The translations under genes and the position numbers were made by a program. A stretch of DNA of 64,000 nt from Galerina marginata (lineage: Eukaryota; Basidiomycota; Agaricomycetes; Agaricales; Galerinaceae), in the NCBI GenBank assembly GCA_023014335.1, contig JAECYW010000016.1, positions 744,001 through 808,000 on the forward strand. The letters are read 5' to 3'. Below are positions 54,956 to 64,000 of the stretch, piece by piece. The notes below the pieces were generated by a model that saw only the letters and a program-made list of their open reading frames with translations, was not told where the DNA came from and did no database searches. Positions within the stretch are counted from its first letter, which is position 1; each line of letters starts with the position of its first letter.

Positions 54956-57532
54956 TTAGAGTAGCGAGTATTCAGGAAGGGTGATATTTGCCAATGGAGT
55001 GCGATCCCACGAGTGTAAGAGTCCGACGGAGTGAATGCCGTGACGAGCGTTGATGAAATCGTCTTCGGATGCGATGTAGCGTGGAGCTTTGTGGCCGCGG
55101 TTGTAGCTTCGAAGGAAGTCGGCCCATCGCGCGCGTGATCGAGGTACGGCTGTGGGTGGGTTGCTGGTGATTTGACTGGTGATGTGAACGAAGATCTGTT
55201 CCATTCCTGCTGTCCATTCGCCTTGCCAGTGGTCGCAGAACTCGTTGAGAATATGAACGGGTGGGTAAAGCCAACGGTTGGGTACAGCGCCACTACCGGG
55301 AATGAAGCCGAATAGAAAGTCGATTTCCTGGCTAGAAACGCGATCCCATTGAATGTCCAAGGGGAGTAATTCATCGGAGTCGGATTGTCCGCTGAGGTGG
55401 CGAGTAACTTGAACGGATGGGCCTTGCATGAAGCGTTCGAAGATGACGTCGCCTGCCCAACGATGTACCAGCCAGCTGTAAGGCCCTCCCAGTCCTACGA
55501 GGTTTTGAGCGTGTGGTCTCTTCACGATGTCCGTGGTTTTCGCCACGTACATGTCGGCGAACGATCCTGTTGGCGACTCGGCGAAAGGGGTTTCCGTGAA
55601 TCCTGGTTTGTATAGAGTTTTGAGGTTGCGCTGGTCGACCAAGGGAAGCTGTGCGTCCGATGTCTTCCTGAATTCTTTAATGCGGCTGACCGGAATCCCT
55701 ATGTTGAAGCTGAGTCGTCGTTCGAGCGCCATCGTCAAGACCTTGAGAATCCTTCTTTCGTTCGGCAAGCAGTTGGCAATGTAGCGAATTCGAACCTCCG
55801 ATCGGATGTCTGGTATAACGAGTACTCCGTGCTGGAGGAGAAGAGGGTTCCATTCGGGTATTAGTATGCGAAACGTGACCGGGTCTGCCATCAGTTTCTT
55901 TGCTCGCCGTTTGAAGGCGCGTTGGAACAATACTACGGGTCGGTCGTATGGAGACACGTCGCCGCGAACAGGCCGTCGAGGGGATTCCGAACGTTCCCTG
56001 CGATTGTCGCTACGTTGCGATCTGGGGGATCGTGAATGGTGTTCACGCTCTTCTTCGCGCTCCGCTTCTCTGTTTTCCTGAATCCACGTTGTTACGCTGT
56101 CCAGGCGCATATCTGAAGTCGCTCCTGGATTGCTAATTCGATCGATCAAGGCTCGAGGCTCGGAGTTAGGGGTTTGGGTCGCATCGTTCCTTGGGGTAGC
56201 TGCGGATATTTTGTCCGTCTCGTGGAGGATCTGTGGATGGGCTGGTGTCCAGTTATCTGCTATCCTGTTGACTAGCGAGTCGGTTGTGATCGGTATGAGA
56301 GCTCCAGTGCGCGGGTGAAACTTCCGTGACTTGTACGGTGCGTAACCTCCTCGAAATAGCTCGCGGATCGCTGTGAGATCGAACTCCGGTCGTAGCCTGA
56401 CTTCGATTGGAGGACTTTCCTTAACTTTCCATCTCCAGAAGACGACGAGAGGTTTCGAGGTTGCTCGATCGGTTAGGACTACGAAGTGGTAAAGACGAGC
56501 GTAGAGTTGGTGGTCCACGGTTGGAGGCAGGGGCCTTTGACCCCAATTCTGGAAGTCAATGATCGCAAATAGACTGCCCTCGTCGTAAGTGATTGACATG
56601 TCTTTCGTATCGAATTCCAAGGGTTGAAAGTAATCGTCGTATAGCCAGGTCTCTTGGGCTTTCTGCTTGAGGGCGTCCGTATATTCCAAGTCGTGAGTAA
56701 TCACTTCGTTGTCCCTGGCTTCGTGCTCGAGAGCCATGAGCTTCGGATGTAATCGTGCAAGTTTCGGGTTGGACTCTTCCTCTGGTCCCCAGGGGAAGAA
56801 TATCGAAACTTCCCGTTTGATCATCAACCCGATGTCGACGTAAATCAAGTCCCGTTGCAAGTCTAACAAGCAGCCTCGAGCTCCGTAGCAAGTTTCAGTG
56901 ATCGCAGCCGCTTTCTGAACGTCTTCGGGTATGACGCCGTGGGGATCCGGAACGACCGCGTAGTACCAGCGGATCCATCCAACACGGTCCAAAATCGCTC
57001 TCTTTGCATTAGCGGCTTCCCGTTGGAAATTGTCGGAACCTAAGAATACCCAAGAGAGTCGGCGGACGTTGTAGGCGGGAGGAGTAGTGAGTATGCTCCC
57101 CAGCGGTTTGGCGTCCACTAATCGTTCTATGACCCATTCTAGGCGCTCGTAGTCGGCTATCATTTCCTTCTTCTGATCCGCGAAGAATCTGTAGACGCCG
57201 GGTTGAGTCTCGTCGTATTGGGTCGGTTCGTCTAGATCCGCGAACCAGGGAGTTTTGGCGTCGGCCCAACCTTCAGGGATCCAAGTTCGCCACCAGGTCT
57301 GCGGAGAGAACCAGTCCGGGCTTTGAGTCCACTCCATGGTTTTGTAGCGGCCTGATCCGGTCACTTCCTCGTGGTCAAAGTCCCGGTTTTCGAAGTCCTT
57401 ATAGACGATGACGTCGACTGGGATGATGTCGGCATCCTTGTATACTCCAATCCAACCCGTCCAATCGATATGCCGCGAAAAAACATTTGGAACTTCGTCG
57501 AGGATATTGGTGAATAGCTTCGCAAACTTCAT
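54956..57532 (-). CDS. accessory ORF of the gypsy element, 858 residues, unknown function
   Basis: One uninterrupted frame from MKFAKLFTNILDEVPNVFSR (57532) to ...ITLPEYSLL (54956), lying 3' of pol where some retroelements carry env-like or other extra genes. It is rich in Trp, Asp and Glu in the first 350 residues (for example GWADAKTPWFADLDEP), then has an Arg/Ser/Glu tract (EREEEREHHSRSPRSQRS) and a third, globular-looking part. No signal peptide or transmembrane segment is evident, so it does not look like an envelope glycoprotein. No zinc knuckle is seen, and Gag is already part of the pol ORF. An intact 858-codon ORF implies selection in the recent past. Function unknown. Confidence 0.75.
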   Translation of the reverse strand: MKFAKLFTNILDEVPNVFSRHIDWTGWIGVYKDADIIPVDVIVYKDFENRDFDHEEVTGSGRYKTMEWTQSPDWFSPQTWWRTWIPEGWADAKTPWFADLDEPTQYDETQPGVYRFFADQKKEMIADYERLEWVIERLVDAKPLGSILTTPPAYNVRRLSWVFLGSDNFQREAANAKRAILDRVGWIRWYYAVVPDPHGVIPEDVQKAAAITETCYGARGCLLDLQRDLIYVDIGLMIKREVSIFFPWGPEEESNPKLARLHPKLMALEHEARDNEVITHDLEYTDALKQKAQETWLYDDYFQPLEFDTKDMSITYDEGSLFAIIDFQNWGQRPLPPTVDHQLYARLYHFVVLTDRATSKPLVVFWRWKVKESPPIEVRLRPEFDLTAIRELFRGGYAPYKSRKFHPRTGALIPITTDSLVNRIADNWTPAHPQILHETDKISAATPRNDATQTPNSEPRALIDRISNPGATSDMRLDSVTTWIQENREAEREEEREHHSRSPRSQRSDNRRERSESPRRPVRGDVSPYDRPVVLFQRAFKRRAKKLMADPVTFRILIPEWNPLLLQHGVLVIPDIRSEVRIRYIANCLPNERRILKVLTMALERRLSFNIGIPVSRIKEFRKTSDAQLPLVDQRNLKTLYKPGFTETPFAESPTGSFADMYVAKTTDIVKRPHAQNLVGLGGPYSWLVHRWAGDVIFERFMQGPSVQVTRHLSGQSDSDELLPLDIQWDRVSSQEIDFLFGFIPGSGAVPNRWLYPPVHILNEFCDHWQGEWTAGMEQIFVHITSQITSNPPTAVPRSRARWADFLRSYNRGHKAPRYIASEDDFINARHGIHSVGLLHSWDRTPLANITLPEYSLL

Positions 57533-57810
57533 CTTGCTACTGTGAGTACGCCTACACAGCAGTGATGCTCGAGTGTCTCAACGGCCAGGTACGCCCTGGG
57601 AGTGATAGCTCGGTTGGGGGGTAGGTGAATAAGGAAATGCAGCGCTTTGTCTTCCCATTATAAGGCATTCGCCTCGTGTAATTGCGGCTCGTGTTCTTGC
57701 AGGCAACTTTTCTCCGACGAAATTGCGGTTGTTTCTCTATTTCGGTTCGTTTTGTCTTTTTTTGGTGAATTGATCTGATAAATATTCCATTCTATGGGAA
57801 AGTTCGAGAC

Positions 57811-60800
57811 TTATAGATTGTTATCTTTCCTATACGTTCTGAGGATATCTGGCGAGTTTTTTAGGTCTAATGCGGTGCCCCAAGTGTCGAATTGAGGGCC
57901 ATAACCTTCCCAACGAATCAAGAATCGTAAGTCTTTCCTTTTTCCAATTCGCTTGTGACCTAGTATTTTCTCAACCTCGTACTCTTCAGATGCTTCCTTC
58001 CTCATCGTCGAGGGAGGAAGAGTGGCTCTCTCGGGATTATCTAGGTCTTCTTCGTATACTCTCAGGTGTTCCACGTTCAATACTGGCGAACCCGGGTAGT
58101 TGTCCGGCAGGCGTAATCTTACAACGTTTGGATTGATGATCTCAATGACTTCGAAGGGACCTATCCATCTGGCGGTGAGTTTTGCCCCTTCGCCTTTCGA
58201 TTCTAACCATTCTAGGGAATGCGGATTAACTAAAACTTTGTCTCCTTCTTTGAAAGCTGGGGCTGGTCGACGCCTGTTGTTGAATCTCTTAACTTGATCA
58301 TTTTGGGCTTTCGCAATCGCACGCCTAGCACTTTCTCGGTGCATCTCCAACTGCTCCAGGAACTCCGCTGATCCCCTTTCGACGACTGGCTCCCCTTCAT
58401 TTGCCAGTTTAGGGGCTATCAAATCGAGCGTAGATCGAGGCTGGTGTCCCAGCAGGAGTTTGAAAGGGGTCGTGCTGATAGAGGAGTGGAACGAACAATT
58501 GTAAGCGAATTCTAACAGAGCTATCCATTCTGCCCAGTCTGATTTGTCTTCGGAAACATACGCTCGAAGCATAATTTCCAGGTATTTATTGACAATTTCC
58601 GTCTGGCCGTCGTGTTGCGGATGATGCGATGAGGAGGTTATCATTTCTGTTTCCAGAATTCGCGCGATCTCTTTCCAGAACTTCGACATCCACCGAGGAT
58701 CGCGGTCGGAGATTATGCTCTCGGGAATTCCGTATTTGCAGATTATCGACATGCAAAATAAGATTCCAAATTCTTCGGCCGTCAGTCCTGTCGTCGTCGG
58801 GATAAAATTGGCGTGTTTCGTTAACCTATCCACTACTACTAAAATGGCATTGTATCCCAGTGACATGGGTAAGTTGACAATGAAATCCATTGAGATCGAT
58901 GCATAAGGAGTGGATGGGATAGGATTTGGAATTAGTAAGCCGTATCGAGTGAAATTCCTAGGCTTGATCTTCTGACAAATATCGCAGGTGCTGCAAAATC
59001 GTAAGATGTCAGCTTTCATGCGGCTCCAATAGAACTTTGGTGCGAGTTTCTGCCAGATCTTTTCTGGTCCCGCGTGTCCCGATTCGAAGGCATTGTCGTG
59101 TGAGATGGTGAGCAATTTAATCCTATAGTCTTCAGGGACACATAATCTAGCTTGATAATCGGCATCCTTAAAATATAGCAACCCGTCTTCGTCTCTGAAG
59201 AATCGATACCCCGTGGTCCCTTCGTTTACAGAGCTTCGGTCGTCTTCCCAAGCGGCTTTGAATGAGTTGCTCGTTCGGTAAGAGGCTACCCATTTCTTTT
59301 TCAATTCGAGATCCATTTCAACATGGAGGGTCGCTTGTTTTCCTGGTTGCTTACTACTGTTTCTCGAATAGTAGGCTGTGGCTACGGGAAGACTGTTGGG
59401 CATTTCGTCGGTAGACTCTTTGTCTTCATACTCCCCTCCCAGTGTCCAGAGGCTTGCCGTTTTGCCTATTAGAGCGTCTGCTATTCTAAAGCAAGTGTAA
59501 GAGACTTTTTTCGCAGGTTCTTGTTGTTGGAATGCTGGCTCCACGGACGTCGTGATTGTTATTGACTGTGAGTCGTCGTTGAACGGAGATATGTGCGTTG
59601 GGGGATCTCGCGGTAACCTGGACAAGGGATCGACGTTGCTGTGAACTCGTCCTGGCCTATGTACGATTTCCAACCCTGGTGCGTATGCTGAAAATACTGC
59701 ACCCCAAGCTGCTAAACGACGATTGGAGTTTTCATAGGTTTTTGCCCACTGGAGGGAGGCGTGGTCGGTTACTAGTAGGATTCTTTCGCCTTCAATGAAC
59801 GGCTGAAATTTTACTAATCCTTCTTTTGCTGCTAGGGCTTCTCTCTCTGTCGCTGAATAATTTCGTTCGGGCGATTTGAAAAGCCTGGACCAGTACGCTA
59901 TTACTCTTTCGACGTAGATGACCGTGTCATCAAATTTATCCGCCCATGTCATTTCGTGTGCATTGTCCTGCGTTTTTGCCGAAAGGTTTGTTGGTAGCTT
60001 AGGCACGGGTTCGCCTTTTGCGAAAGCTTTTTCCGCAACTTTGTAAGCTTTTGTTCCTTTCAAATCCTTCATTGTGATAGGTTGAACCTGCTGTAATGCA
60101 CATCCTAGAGCTTCGTCCGAGGCGTCTGTGTATAGGCGATAGGGTGAGCCTTCAATTGGATGACCTAGTACGGGCGCTTCTTGTAAGGCTTTTTTAATTG
60201 CGTCGAATGATTGTTGGTGTGTGGCAGTCCATCCCCATTTTGTATCTTTACGCAAGAGGCCGAATAGCGGTCCACAAATATCTGCATAGTAAGGTATGAA
60301 GCTCTGGAAATATACTGCCATTCCTAAAAATGTCTGGAGCTGTGACAATTTCTTGGGTGGTTCGAGGTCAACAACAGCCTTCACTTTCTCATCGTGGGTG
60401 CTTAGTCCTAGTCGAGATACTTTGTGACCTAGGAGTAGGATAGATCCATAGAATAAGTGGCACTTTACAGGTGAAAGTGTTATGCCGGCTTTTTCTATTG
60501 CTCCTAGTACCTTATCCAGATGTTCTATGTGATCTTCGTAGGATTTCGAGTAAATAACTATGTCGTCGATGTATACCAGGCAAAATATCCATAAGTAGGG
60601 GGACAAAATCCCTTGCATTATGCGTTGAAAAATGGACGGGCCGTTGCGTAATCCGAAAGGCATTCGTTTGAATTGGAACAGGCCTCTGTGCGTTCGGAAA
60701 GCCGTCTTTTCAACTGCTTCTGGGGCCATTTCCAGTTGCGTAAATCCAGCTAGCGCATCTAACGATGATAATACTTGGGAACCTGAGAGTGATGCTAGGA

Positions 60801-63507
60801 TTTCCGATTGCCGTGGCAAGGGAAATTCGTCGGGAATTGTGACCGCGTTCAGTTTCCGGTAGTCTATGCAGAATCTGGGCTTCCCATTGCGGTACGCGAT
60901 GACTACTGGTGCTCCCCAGGGGCTTGCAGAAGGCTCAATGACGTCTAACTCAAACCATTTCTCGAGTTGTTCTTCGATTATCCGCCTTTTTTCTGGCGAC
61001 GTTCCGTACATGGGTAGGCTTATCGGTATTTGGTCTTCCTTAGTACGTATGTTGACTTTACTCGGAAAGTGCCCTAAGCGCCTGTCAAATGCAAATGCCT
61101 TTTCGTGGGATTTTAGCATTTCCCATGCTCTGTCATGTAAATGCTCTGGCAAATCTCCTACGTCTAGCAATTCCTCTATGTTCTGTGACGGGTATACTGT
61201 TGGGTCTGGCATTTCTGCCGTCTTGGGTCCAAAATCTTCTTCCATTCCTGTATCGTCTGTTGCTTGAGGCTTGGCTGGCGTTGTCGAGTTTGCTTGGACG
61301 TCTATGATCGTTTTGTAGGCTTCCGCTTTTTCTTTCATCTGTCGATACTCAGGCGACGAAGTCGGTCTTTGGAAATACTCTGAGGCTTTGAATTTTGTAG
61401 CCACGATTTCTCCTTTTCGGATTTTCTTCGGTCTTGAGGAAGTGTTGGAAATCGGGATTTGAGCGTTTCGTCCCGTTATGAGAACGTTAGGGACTACAAA
61501 AGCGTTGTCAGATGCATCTGCTAAGAGTCCCCGTTCCACTATCCATTCTTCGTCTAGATCGGGAAATATGCCTTCGACTTTGATTTGGTGGCAGCTTTCG
61601 CGACTTATCTTACAGTCTTCTGCAGCTCTGAGGACAGTCAAGTCTCGTTCTGCTTTGATTGATTGTCGACGTCGGGCGTTTTTCCGTATTTTGTGAGCTC
61701 TGTCTCTCGAAAGTTTGCCTACGTGGAACGCTGAGGGTTTCTTTCGACTGTTATCAGCTGTTCCTTCGACGGGGGTAGCTTCTACAGTACACGGAGTGCC
61801 TTTAAAGTGGATCTTTGCGCCTTGCGAAACCGAACGGCTTACGGTTATTTCGTACATTTGTTGGTAATCCTCACCCAGCAAGATCGGTACAGTCATTCCA
61901 GGTACCACATAGGCTTCTGCTTCAGTTTCAACAGTGGCTCCGTTCTCAGCGGTCATGAAGATCGGTATCTTGACGAATCCTTTTAGCTCGCAATTTTTGT
62001 CCGTAAGTTGCCACAGCTTCATCCTCATCCCTTGTAGTACTGGGGGCTTGTCTTTCAAGGAGTTGAGAAACTCTTCCGATATCAGAGTAACATCCGCGCA
62101 GGAATCTAATCGAAGATCTACTAAGCCATTCCTAATCGAGCCTACTTTCCCTCTGACTGACATGACGGATACACCTATGGAGGCAGTTCCCGGGGCTCTT
62201 GGTCTGGCTTTGGGAAGACGAATTCTGTCGGGTTTGGGAGGAGGGATTGGTTCGTTATTCTTTTCCCCAGGGAAGTCGTCGTCATCATGGGGAGGAGGTT
62301 CACCGGTCTTTGAACTGTCCATTTCCTCTAACAATACCTTCGGGTTTGCTTTGGGCTTGGCTCTAGCCTTCGCATCGTCTTCGTCTTCTACATCCTCTAT
62401 TGTGGGCTTCATGTTTCGTGACGGTAGTTCCTCGGTCTTACGCTCGTCTTTCAAGGCGCTTAATGCTGCGTTAAGCGCCATTCGAGCTGCCTCATGAAAA
62501 CCCTGCGGAAGAGGATGGGGGTCTTGGTCCGCTCTGAGCTTCAGTTCCTGAGTTATGCGGTGATCTAGCAAAGACGAGTAAGCACTACTGTAGAGGGATT
62601 CACATTCGTCATCGTCTACGGAGGTCGAGAGTGATACATTCGCCGTCCGTTTGGTCATCTGCATATTAGAATCATAGTCGGGACATTCTTTGTCCCAGTG
62701 ATTCTCGCTGCCGCAAGATTTGCACGGGGAGGGAGGTAGTCTTCCCATTTTTGTTGTGACATGATCATTCTTGGGGTAGGGATACCCACCCTTTGGCGGC
62801 GGCCGTTGCCTCTTCTGCAGCGCTTGGAATACGAACTTGGTGGATTGGCTTTCTTCCACGGTTGAATTGACTACTTGTTCGGTTTCCTGCGAGCTATCTT
62901 CTTGCAATTCGGACAAATTGGCTCTACGCTTGGTAAGAACTGGATTGTCTCGTTCCTGTTGACGTTGACGCTGATGATCTCCTCCGATTTGTGAGGGGTA
63001 AATCCCTAGTCTCCTTAGATTATATGACAAGTTCTCCGATGTGACCATATGGGAAGTGTCCATTCTTGAAGCGTATAGTAAAGCCTTCTCATGTTCCGTT
63101 ATTTTTGCGTATAGTTGACTGGTGGAAGAGACACTATCTAGATTGATGATAGGCCCCCATGGAATAGGCGCTCTTTTCATAATTAAGAAGACCTCCGTCG
63201 AACTTCCTATGTCAACATTGACGAGCATCCTAGTGTACATGATTCTTCTCATTATAAACTTCGTAGGAGTTTCCGTTTCGTGCCCCAATTGCCTAAACGT
63301 TTGCGACTCGTAGTGACTATTCATTCTCAATTGCCAGGTACGTCCTAAAAATCCTTCTTTAATTCCTTTCAGAAAGGTGAGGTAGTTCGTTTTCATGTAA
63401 GTTTGTTCTTCCGGCGCTAACATTGAACACCTGTAGTTGCTACCTTCATATATCATGTATAGTAAACTGCCATGCACTATGATACGTGTGGCCGGCACAA
63501 TTGCCAA
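57811..63507 (-). CDS. Gag-Pol polyprotein of a Ty3/gypsy retrotransposon (Gag N-terminus missing)
   Basis: 1898 residues from the first Met. Residues 1-260 are the C-terminal part of a capsid-like Gag, with a zinc knuckle CKSCGSENHWDKEC at 262-275. The protease active site is LDSCADVTLIS (about 467-477), with Cys where Gly is usual. Reverse transcriptase spans about 820-1010, with CIDYRKLNAV and the YIDD box at 979-982. RNase H starts near YTDASDEALG (1126) and reaches VTDHASLQW. The integrase has the zinc ligands H1470, H1478, C1508 and C1511 and the triad D1541, D1601, E1637 (a 35-residue gap as in the family). The C-terminus (1842-1890) is a chromodomain (EEYEVEKILGHKR, FLIRWEGYG), which directs insertion to marked chromatin in related elements. 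All catalytic motifs except the protease variant are standard. Confidence 0.92.
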   Translation of the reverse strand: MAIVPATRIIVHGSLLYMIYEGSNYRCSMLAPEEQTYMKTNYLTFLKGIKEGFLGRTWQLRMNSHYESQTFRQLGHETETPTKFIMRRIMYTRMLVNVDIGSSTEVFLIMKRAPIPWGPIINLDSVSSTSQLYAKITEHEKALLYASRMDTSHMVTSENLSYNLRRLGIYPSQIGGDHQRQRQQERDNPVLTKRRANLSELQEDSSQETEQVVNSTVEESQSTKFVFQALQKRQRPPPKGGYPYPKNDHVTTKMGRLPPSPCKSCGSENHWDKECPDYDSNMQMTKRTANVSLSTSVDDDECESLYSSAYSSLLDHRITQELKLRADQDPHPLPQGFHEAARMALNAALSALKDERKTEELPSRNMKPTIEDVEDEDDAKARAKPKANPKVLLEEMDSSKTGEPPPHDDDDFPGEKNNEPIPPPKPDRIRLPKARPRAPGTASIGVSVMSVRGKVGSIRNGLVDLRLDSCADVTLISEEFLNSLKDKPPVLQGMRMKLWQLTDKNCELKGFVKIPIFMTAENGATVETEAEAYVVPGMTVPILLGEDYQQMYEITVSRSVSQGAKIHFKGTPCTVEATPVEGTADNSRKKPSAFHVGKLSRDRAHKIRKNARRRQSIKAERDLTVLRAAEDCKISRESCHQIKVEGIFPDLDEEWIVERGLLADASDNAFVVPNVLITGRNAQIPISNTSSRPKKIRKGEIVATKFKASEYFQRPTSSPEYRQMKEKAEAYKTIIDVQANSTTPAKPQATDDTGMEEDFGPKTAEMPDPTVYPSQNIEELLDVGDLPEHLHDRAWEMLKSHEKAFAFDRRLGHFPSKVNIRTKEDQIPISLPMYGTSPEKRRIIEEQLEKWFELDVIEPSASPWGAPVVIAYRNGKPRFCIDYRKLNAVTIPDEFPLPRQSEILASLSGSQVLSSLDALAGFTQLEMAPEAVEKTAFRTHRGLFQFKRMPFGLRNGPSIFQRIMQGILSPYLWIFCLVYIDDIVIYSKSYEDHIEHLDKVLGAIEKAGITLSPVKCHLFYGSILLLGHKVSRLGLSTHDEKVKAVVDLEPPKKLSQLQTFLGMAVYFQSFIPYYADICGPLFGLLRKDTKWGWTATHQQSFDAIKKALQEAPVLGHPIEGSPYRLYTDASDEALGCALQQVQPITMKDLKGTKAYKVAEKAFAKGEPVPKLPTNLSAKTQDNAHEMTWADKFDDTVIYVERVIAYWSRLFKSPERNYSATEREALAAKEGLVKFQPFIEGERILLVTDHASLQWAKTYENSNRRLAAWGAVFSAYAPGLEIVHRPGRVHSNVDPLSRLPRDPPTHISPFNDDSQSITITTSVEPAFQQQEPAKKVSYTCFRIADALIGKTASLWTLGGEYEDKESTDEMPNSLPVATAYYSRNSSKQPGKQATLHVEMDLELKKKWVASYRTSNSFKAAWEDDRSSVNEGTTGYRFFRDEDGLLYFKDADYQARLCVPEDYRIKLLTISHDNAFESGHAGPEKIWQKLAPKFYWSRMKADILRFCSTCDICQKIKPRNFTRYGLLIPNPIPSTPYASISMDFIVNLPMSLGYNAILVVVDRLTKHANFIPTTTGLTAEEFGILFCMSIICKYGIPESIISDRDPRWMSKFWKEIARILETEMITSSSHHPQHDGQTEIVNKYLEIMLRAYVSEDKSDWAEWIALLEFAYNCSFHSSISTTPFKLLLGHQPRSTLDLIAPKLANEGEPVVERGSAEFLEQLEMHRESARRAIAKAQNDQVKRFNNRRRPAPAFKEGDKVLVNPHSLEWLESKGEGAKLTARWIGPFEVIEIINPNVVRLRLPDNYPGSPVLNVEHLRVYEEDLDNPERATLPPSTMRKEASEEYEVEKILGHKRIGKRKDLRFLIRWEGYGPQFDTWGTALDLKNSPDILRTYRKDNNL

Positions 63508-63540
63508 CTGCTGCTTTAGGAAGGATCTTACAAATCATGC

Positions 63541-63890
63541 TGTGGGGTGCCGGAAATGCCGGGGATGGTTAAGAGGGGCCTTTGGGAGGCGGGCAGATGT
63601 GTCAGATGCCGAGGGAGCCGGGTAGAGGAGGGGGAGAACCTGTACAGTGGGCGGGAATGTAAACAAGAAACAAACAAAGCAGCATTAGGCATATTTCTTA
63701 GTAATTCCGCTTTTGGGCGGGAACGGGGCCGTTCGAGGGCGGGGAAAGTTCATATATTGGTTGGTAAATAATACTGGCGCCTAGCGCACCCTTTTGCGCG
63801 CCTCAAAGAGGGCGGGACGGGATGGATTGCGAGCAGAGCATCTGGATGACTCTGGTTGAAATGCCCGAAACGGACGTGTTAAACCCGGGA
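63541..63890. repeat. third relative of the 36.8/51.9 kb repeat family
   Basis: ggggtgccggaaatgccgggg followed by a gggcgggaatgtaaacaa segment and ccttttgcgcgcctcaaagagggcgggacgggatggattg parallels the gtgccggggg...gtaaacaa...ccctttgcgcgcctc...ggggcggg...atggatgg order at 36880-37110. Divergence is larger than between the two arms there. It abuts the truncated Gag of the gypsy element. Confidence 0.5.
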
Positions 63891-64000
63891 TCAATTCCGA
63901 ACAAGGAACCGACGATCGCGCTCGAAATAGATTATTCTGATGCGATCACTCGTTCCCCGAAATAGATTCCGGTTGTTCTGGGCTCATTCCCCACTTGTTC
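63890..64000. other. window edge, nothing recognised
   Basis: Contains two copies of the word cgaaatagatt (about 63924 and 63959). No coding or LTR signal. Confidence 0.3.

Larger units (their letters stand above)
54375..63540 (-). mobile_element. Ty3/gypsy LTR retrotransposon (chromovirus type), 5'-incomplete
   Basis: Order on the minus strand: truncated gag fused to pol (63507-57811), 278-base gap, accessory ORF (57532-54956), polypurine tract, LTR. The reading frame 5' of 63507 meets a TGA near 63540, where a different repeat family starts. No LTR or primer site follows, so the 5' end is deleted or displaced by an insertion. Both long ORFs are free of stops. Confidence 0.85.

Noticed and set aside
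54956..57532. Envelope protein or Gag of the gypsy element
   Set aside because: No signal peptide, membrane span or zinc knuckle is seen, and a Gag-like region with knuckle is already fused to pol.
61934..62497. Plus-strand 187-codon frame opposite gag-pol
   Set aside because: Shadow of the pol ORF; Ser-rich translation without homology signs.

Overview
The window reads as nuclear DNA of a filamentous basidiomycete, most likely an agaricomycete. Coding regions are cut by many introns of about 45-60 bases with GT...AG ends. The families recognised are expanded in mushrooms: TPR arrays of the kind that precede CHAT domains, alpha-kinases, DUF6532 and 2OG-Fe(II) oxygenase proteins, F-box-like proteins and chromodomain Ty3/gypsy elements. 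Most lines of evidence are my own readings of frames and splice sites. No database search was run.

Layout: 1-2.6 kb is a left-truncated TPR array gene (minus). 3-9 kb holds weak exon-like pieces and a decayed GH76-like gene. 9.5-24.6 kb is a large diverged inverted duplication. The left arm carries an intact M3 metallopeptidase gene (11.9-14.9 kb). The right arm carries only its 5' part as a pseudogene; a protein-kinase-like gene (18.3-19.9 kb) sits where the catalytic half should be. The centre (15.1-18.0 kb) is packed with small inverted-repeat elements, including a hAT-like MITE with an 8-bp target duplication nested in another foldback element. 24.6-29.9 kb is mostly repeats, a tRNA-related SINE-like unit, a gene remnant and gene-poor GC-rich DNA.

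30.0-35.3 kb is a minus-strand trio: a DUF6532-type gene (apparently broken), a 2OG-Fe(II) oxygenase-like gene and an RG-rich multi-exon gene. An ABC-transporter remnant follows (35.5-36.8 kb).

36.8-51.9 kb is bounded by roughly 0.85-kb inverted repeats with TA on both sides. Nested inside is a second element, 38,433-48,177, with near-perfect ~60-bp terminal inverted repeats, AGAG on both sides and ~180-bp subterminal repeats (six units left, two right). It encodes three seemingly intact multi-exon genes: a DDE integrase-core transposase (minus), an alpha-kinase with an N-terminal Cys-rich finger (plus, divergent from the transposase) and a third protein of unknown function (minus). This looks like a self-contained, cargo-bearing, cut-and-paste transposon and is the best candidate here for an undescribed system.

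53.3-54.4 kb is an F-box/LRR-like gene whose stop codon lies 4 bases from the LTR of a Ty3/gypsy chromovirus-type retrotransposon (54.4-63.5 kb, minus). Its gag-pol is intact apart from a missing Gag N-terminus, and an 858-residue accessory ORF follows pol. A relative of the 36.8/51.9 kb repeat family abuts the truncated Gag end and runs towards the right edge.
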